Shown here piece by piece: positions 4,949 through 5,353 of a stretch of DNA of 5,353 nt. The DNA is taken from positions 1 to 5,353 of the forward strand of contig JALVKT010000050.1 of the NCBI GenBank assembly GCA_027027675.1. Direction: 5' to 3'. Source of the stretch: Thermofilaceae archaeon (lineage in GTDB: Archaea; Thermoproteota; Thermoprotei; Thermofilales; Thermofilaceae). The position numbers were made by a program, and so were the translations under genes. Numbering within the stretch: position 1 is the first letter of the stretch; each line of letters begins with the position of its first letter. Under the pieces are notes generated by a model. It was not told the DNA's origin. It searched no databases and worked only from the letters and a program-made list of their open reading frames with translations.

Positions 4949-4970
4949 GACACTATATCCTAAAAACCAG

Positions 4971-4977
4971 TATTAAA
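4971..4977 (-). promoter_or_regulatory. Peptidase promoter (TATA box)
   Basis: TTTAATA on the minus strand is centred about 26 nt upstream of the GTG start of the A24 peptidase. This is the spacing for transcription starting at the initiation codon. It lies in the 58-nt gap after the P1 gene; the nearby TTTCTTCT (about 4992-4985) could help end the P1 transcript. Confidence 0.55.
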
Positions 4978-5006
4978 GCGGCACAGAAGAAACTGGGGCG
5001 AGGGGC

Positions 5007-5327
5007 TTAGAAGCCGAAGAGAGACGAAAGCCCCTCCTCAATCTCCTCCTCGCTAACCTCCTCCTTCTTCTCTTCCTCCTCCTTCTTCTCCTCGGCGGCA
5101 GCCGCCTCCCCGCCGGCAGCGGGCGCAGCGGCGGGCGCGGCCGCCACGGGCACAGCAGCGGTCTTTATAGCCTCGTCAATGTCCACCTCCTTCAGCGACG
5201 CCACCACGGCCTTTAGCTGCACATCGTTAACCTGCACCCCGGCAGCCTCAAGCACCTTCTTCAGGTTCTCCTCCGTGATCTCCTTGCCCGCCTTGTGTAG
5301 GAGCAGACTCGCATACACATATTCCAT
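5007..5327 (-). CDS. rpl12: Archaeal ribosomal stalk protein P1 (L12)
   Basis: This 106-residue acidic protein forms the ribosomal stalk: dimers bind L10/P0 and recruit elongation factors to the large subunit. The N-terminal helical dimerisation domain MEYVYASLLLHKAGKEITEE runs to about residue 58 and is nearly diagnostic of archaeal P1. An Ala/Pro-rich hinge follows (about 61-80). A Lys/Glu-rich stretch leads to the conserved factor-binding tail EEGLSSLFGF. The ATG at 5327 is chosen over the adjacent ATG at 5330 and the upstream GTG at 5351. It matches the family N-terminus and leaves 6 nt after GGTGG (5338-5334). In archaea this gene usually follows L10 (often L11-L1-L10-L12); the 26 bases upstream in the window do not show the end of L10. 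Highly expressed housekeeping gene; identification is firm. Confidence 0.97.
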   Translation of the reverse strand: MEYVYASLLLHKAGKEITEENLKKVLEAAGVQVNDVQLKAVVASLKEVDIDEAIKTAAVPVAAAPAAAPAAGGEAAAAEEKKEEEEKKEEVSEEEIEEGLSSLFGF

Positions 5328-5332
5328 CATAT

Positions 5333-5340
5333 ACCACCCT
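5333..5340 (-). promoter_or_regulatory. Shine-Dalgarno for the P1 gene
   Basis: The minus strand reads AGGGTGGT. The GGTGG core is 6 nt from the second ATG (5327) and 3 nt from the first (5330), favouring the start that gives MEYVYAS. Confidence 0.55.
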
Positions 5341-5353
5341 GCCAGACACACTT

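Noticed and set aside
4451..4963. A 170-codon plus-strand open frame opposite the A24 peptidase
   Set aside because: Its product is a low-complexity His/Gln/Pro/Arg-rich string with no domain, as expected from the antisense of a G+C-rich gene; the minus-strand frame has clear A24 motifs.
5328..5351. Longer N-terminus for P1 from the GTG at 5351 or the ATG at 5330
   Set aside because: The extra residues MCLAGWYM do not resemble any P1, and the Shine-Dalgarno spacing favours the ATG at 5327.
1..5353. CRISPR arrays, insertion sequences, attachment sites or toxin-antitoxin genes
   Set aside because: No regularly spaced repeats, transposase motifs or paired small genes are visible on either strand; the genes are tightly packed housekeeping types in one direction.

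Overview
The window looks like chromosomal DNA from a hyperthermophilic crenarchaeon (Thermoproteota). A Thermofilum-like lineage fits best, but I cannot prove genus from sequence alone. The evidence is an archaeal-type P1/L12 stalk protein, an Orc1/Cdc6 ATPase, a short helicase-less XPF nuclease, a GxxD (A24) prepilin peptidase, high G+C content, TATA-like boxes about 27 nt upstream of several start codons (leaderless transcription), and a tRNA gene with a non-canonical intron of the kind known from Thermoproteales.

Every gene I can support lies on the minus strand, so transcription runs from high to low coordinates. In that order: ribosomal protein P1/L12 (5327-5007); an A24 membrane peptidase (4948-4214); a 117-nt spacer with a candidate C/D box sRNA (4208-4150); a four-helix membrane protein with a soluble C-terminal domain (4096-3326); a tRNA-Gly(GCC) gene with a 24-nt intron after position 25 (3295-3197, plus encoded CCA); a 136-nt spacer with an inverted repeat, short direct repeats and the cdc6 promoter; a divergent Orc1/Cdc6 ATPase (3057-1879); a D-2-hydroxyacid dehydrogenase, probably co-transcribed with it (1847-900); XPF endonuclease (861-178); and the start of a HemK/Mtq2-like methyltransferase (194-1, cut by the window edge) that overlaps the XPF stop region.

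The genes do not form one pathway. They are mostly informational housekeeping genes (translation, replication, repair, release-factor modification) mixed with two membrane proteins. Likely transcription units are: P1 (with L10 probably upstream, outside the window); the peptidase alone; the four-helix membrane protein; the tRNA; cdc6 plus dehydrogenase; and XPF plus methyltransferase.

Five points deserve a second look. The tRNA-Gly has a non-canonical intron. The peptidase/membrane-protein spacer holds an element with C-D'-C'-D geometry but unusual boxes. The Orc1/Cdc6 protein appears to lack the sensor-1 Asn and the conserved Arg before the SSL motif. The dehydrogenase has Tyr where the catalytic Glu is expected. 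Short TGGAAAC-type repeats lie beside cdc6. I see no mobile elements, CRISPR arrays or defence genes, and no clear evidence of a wholly new multigene system.
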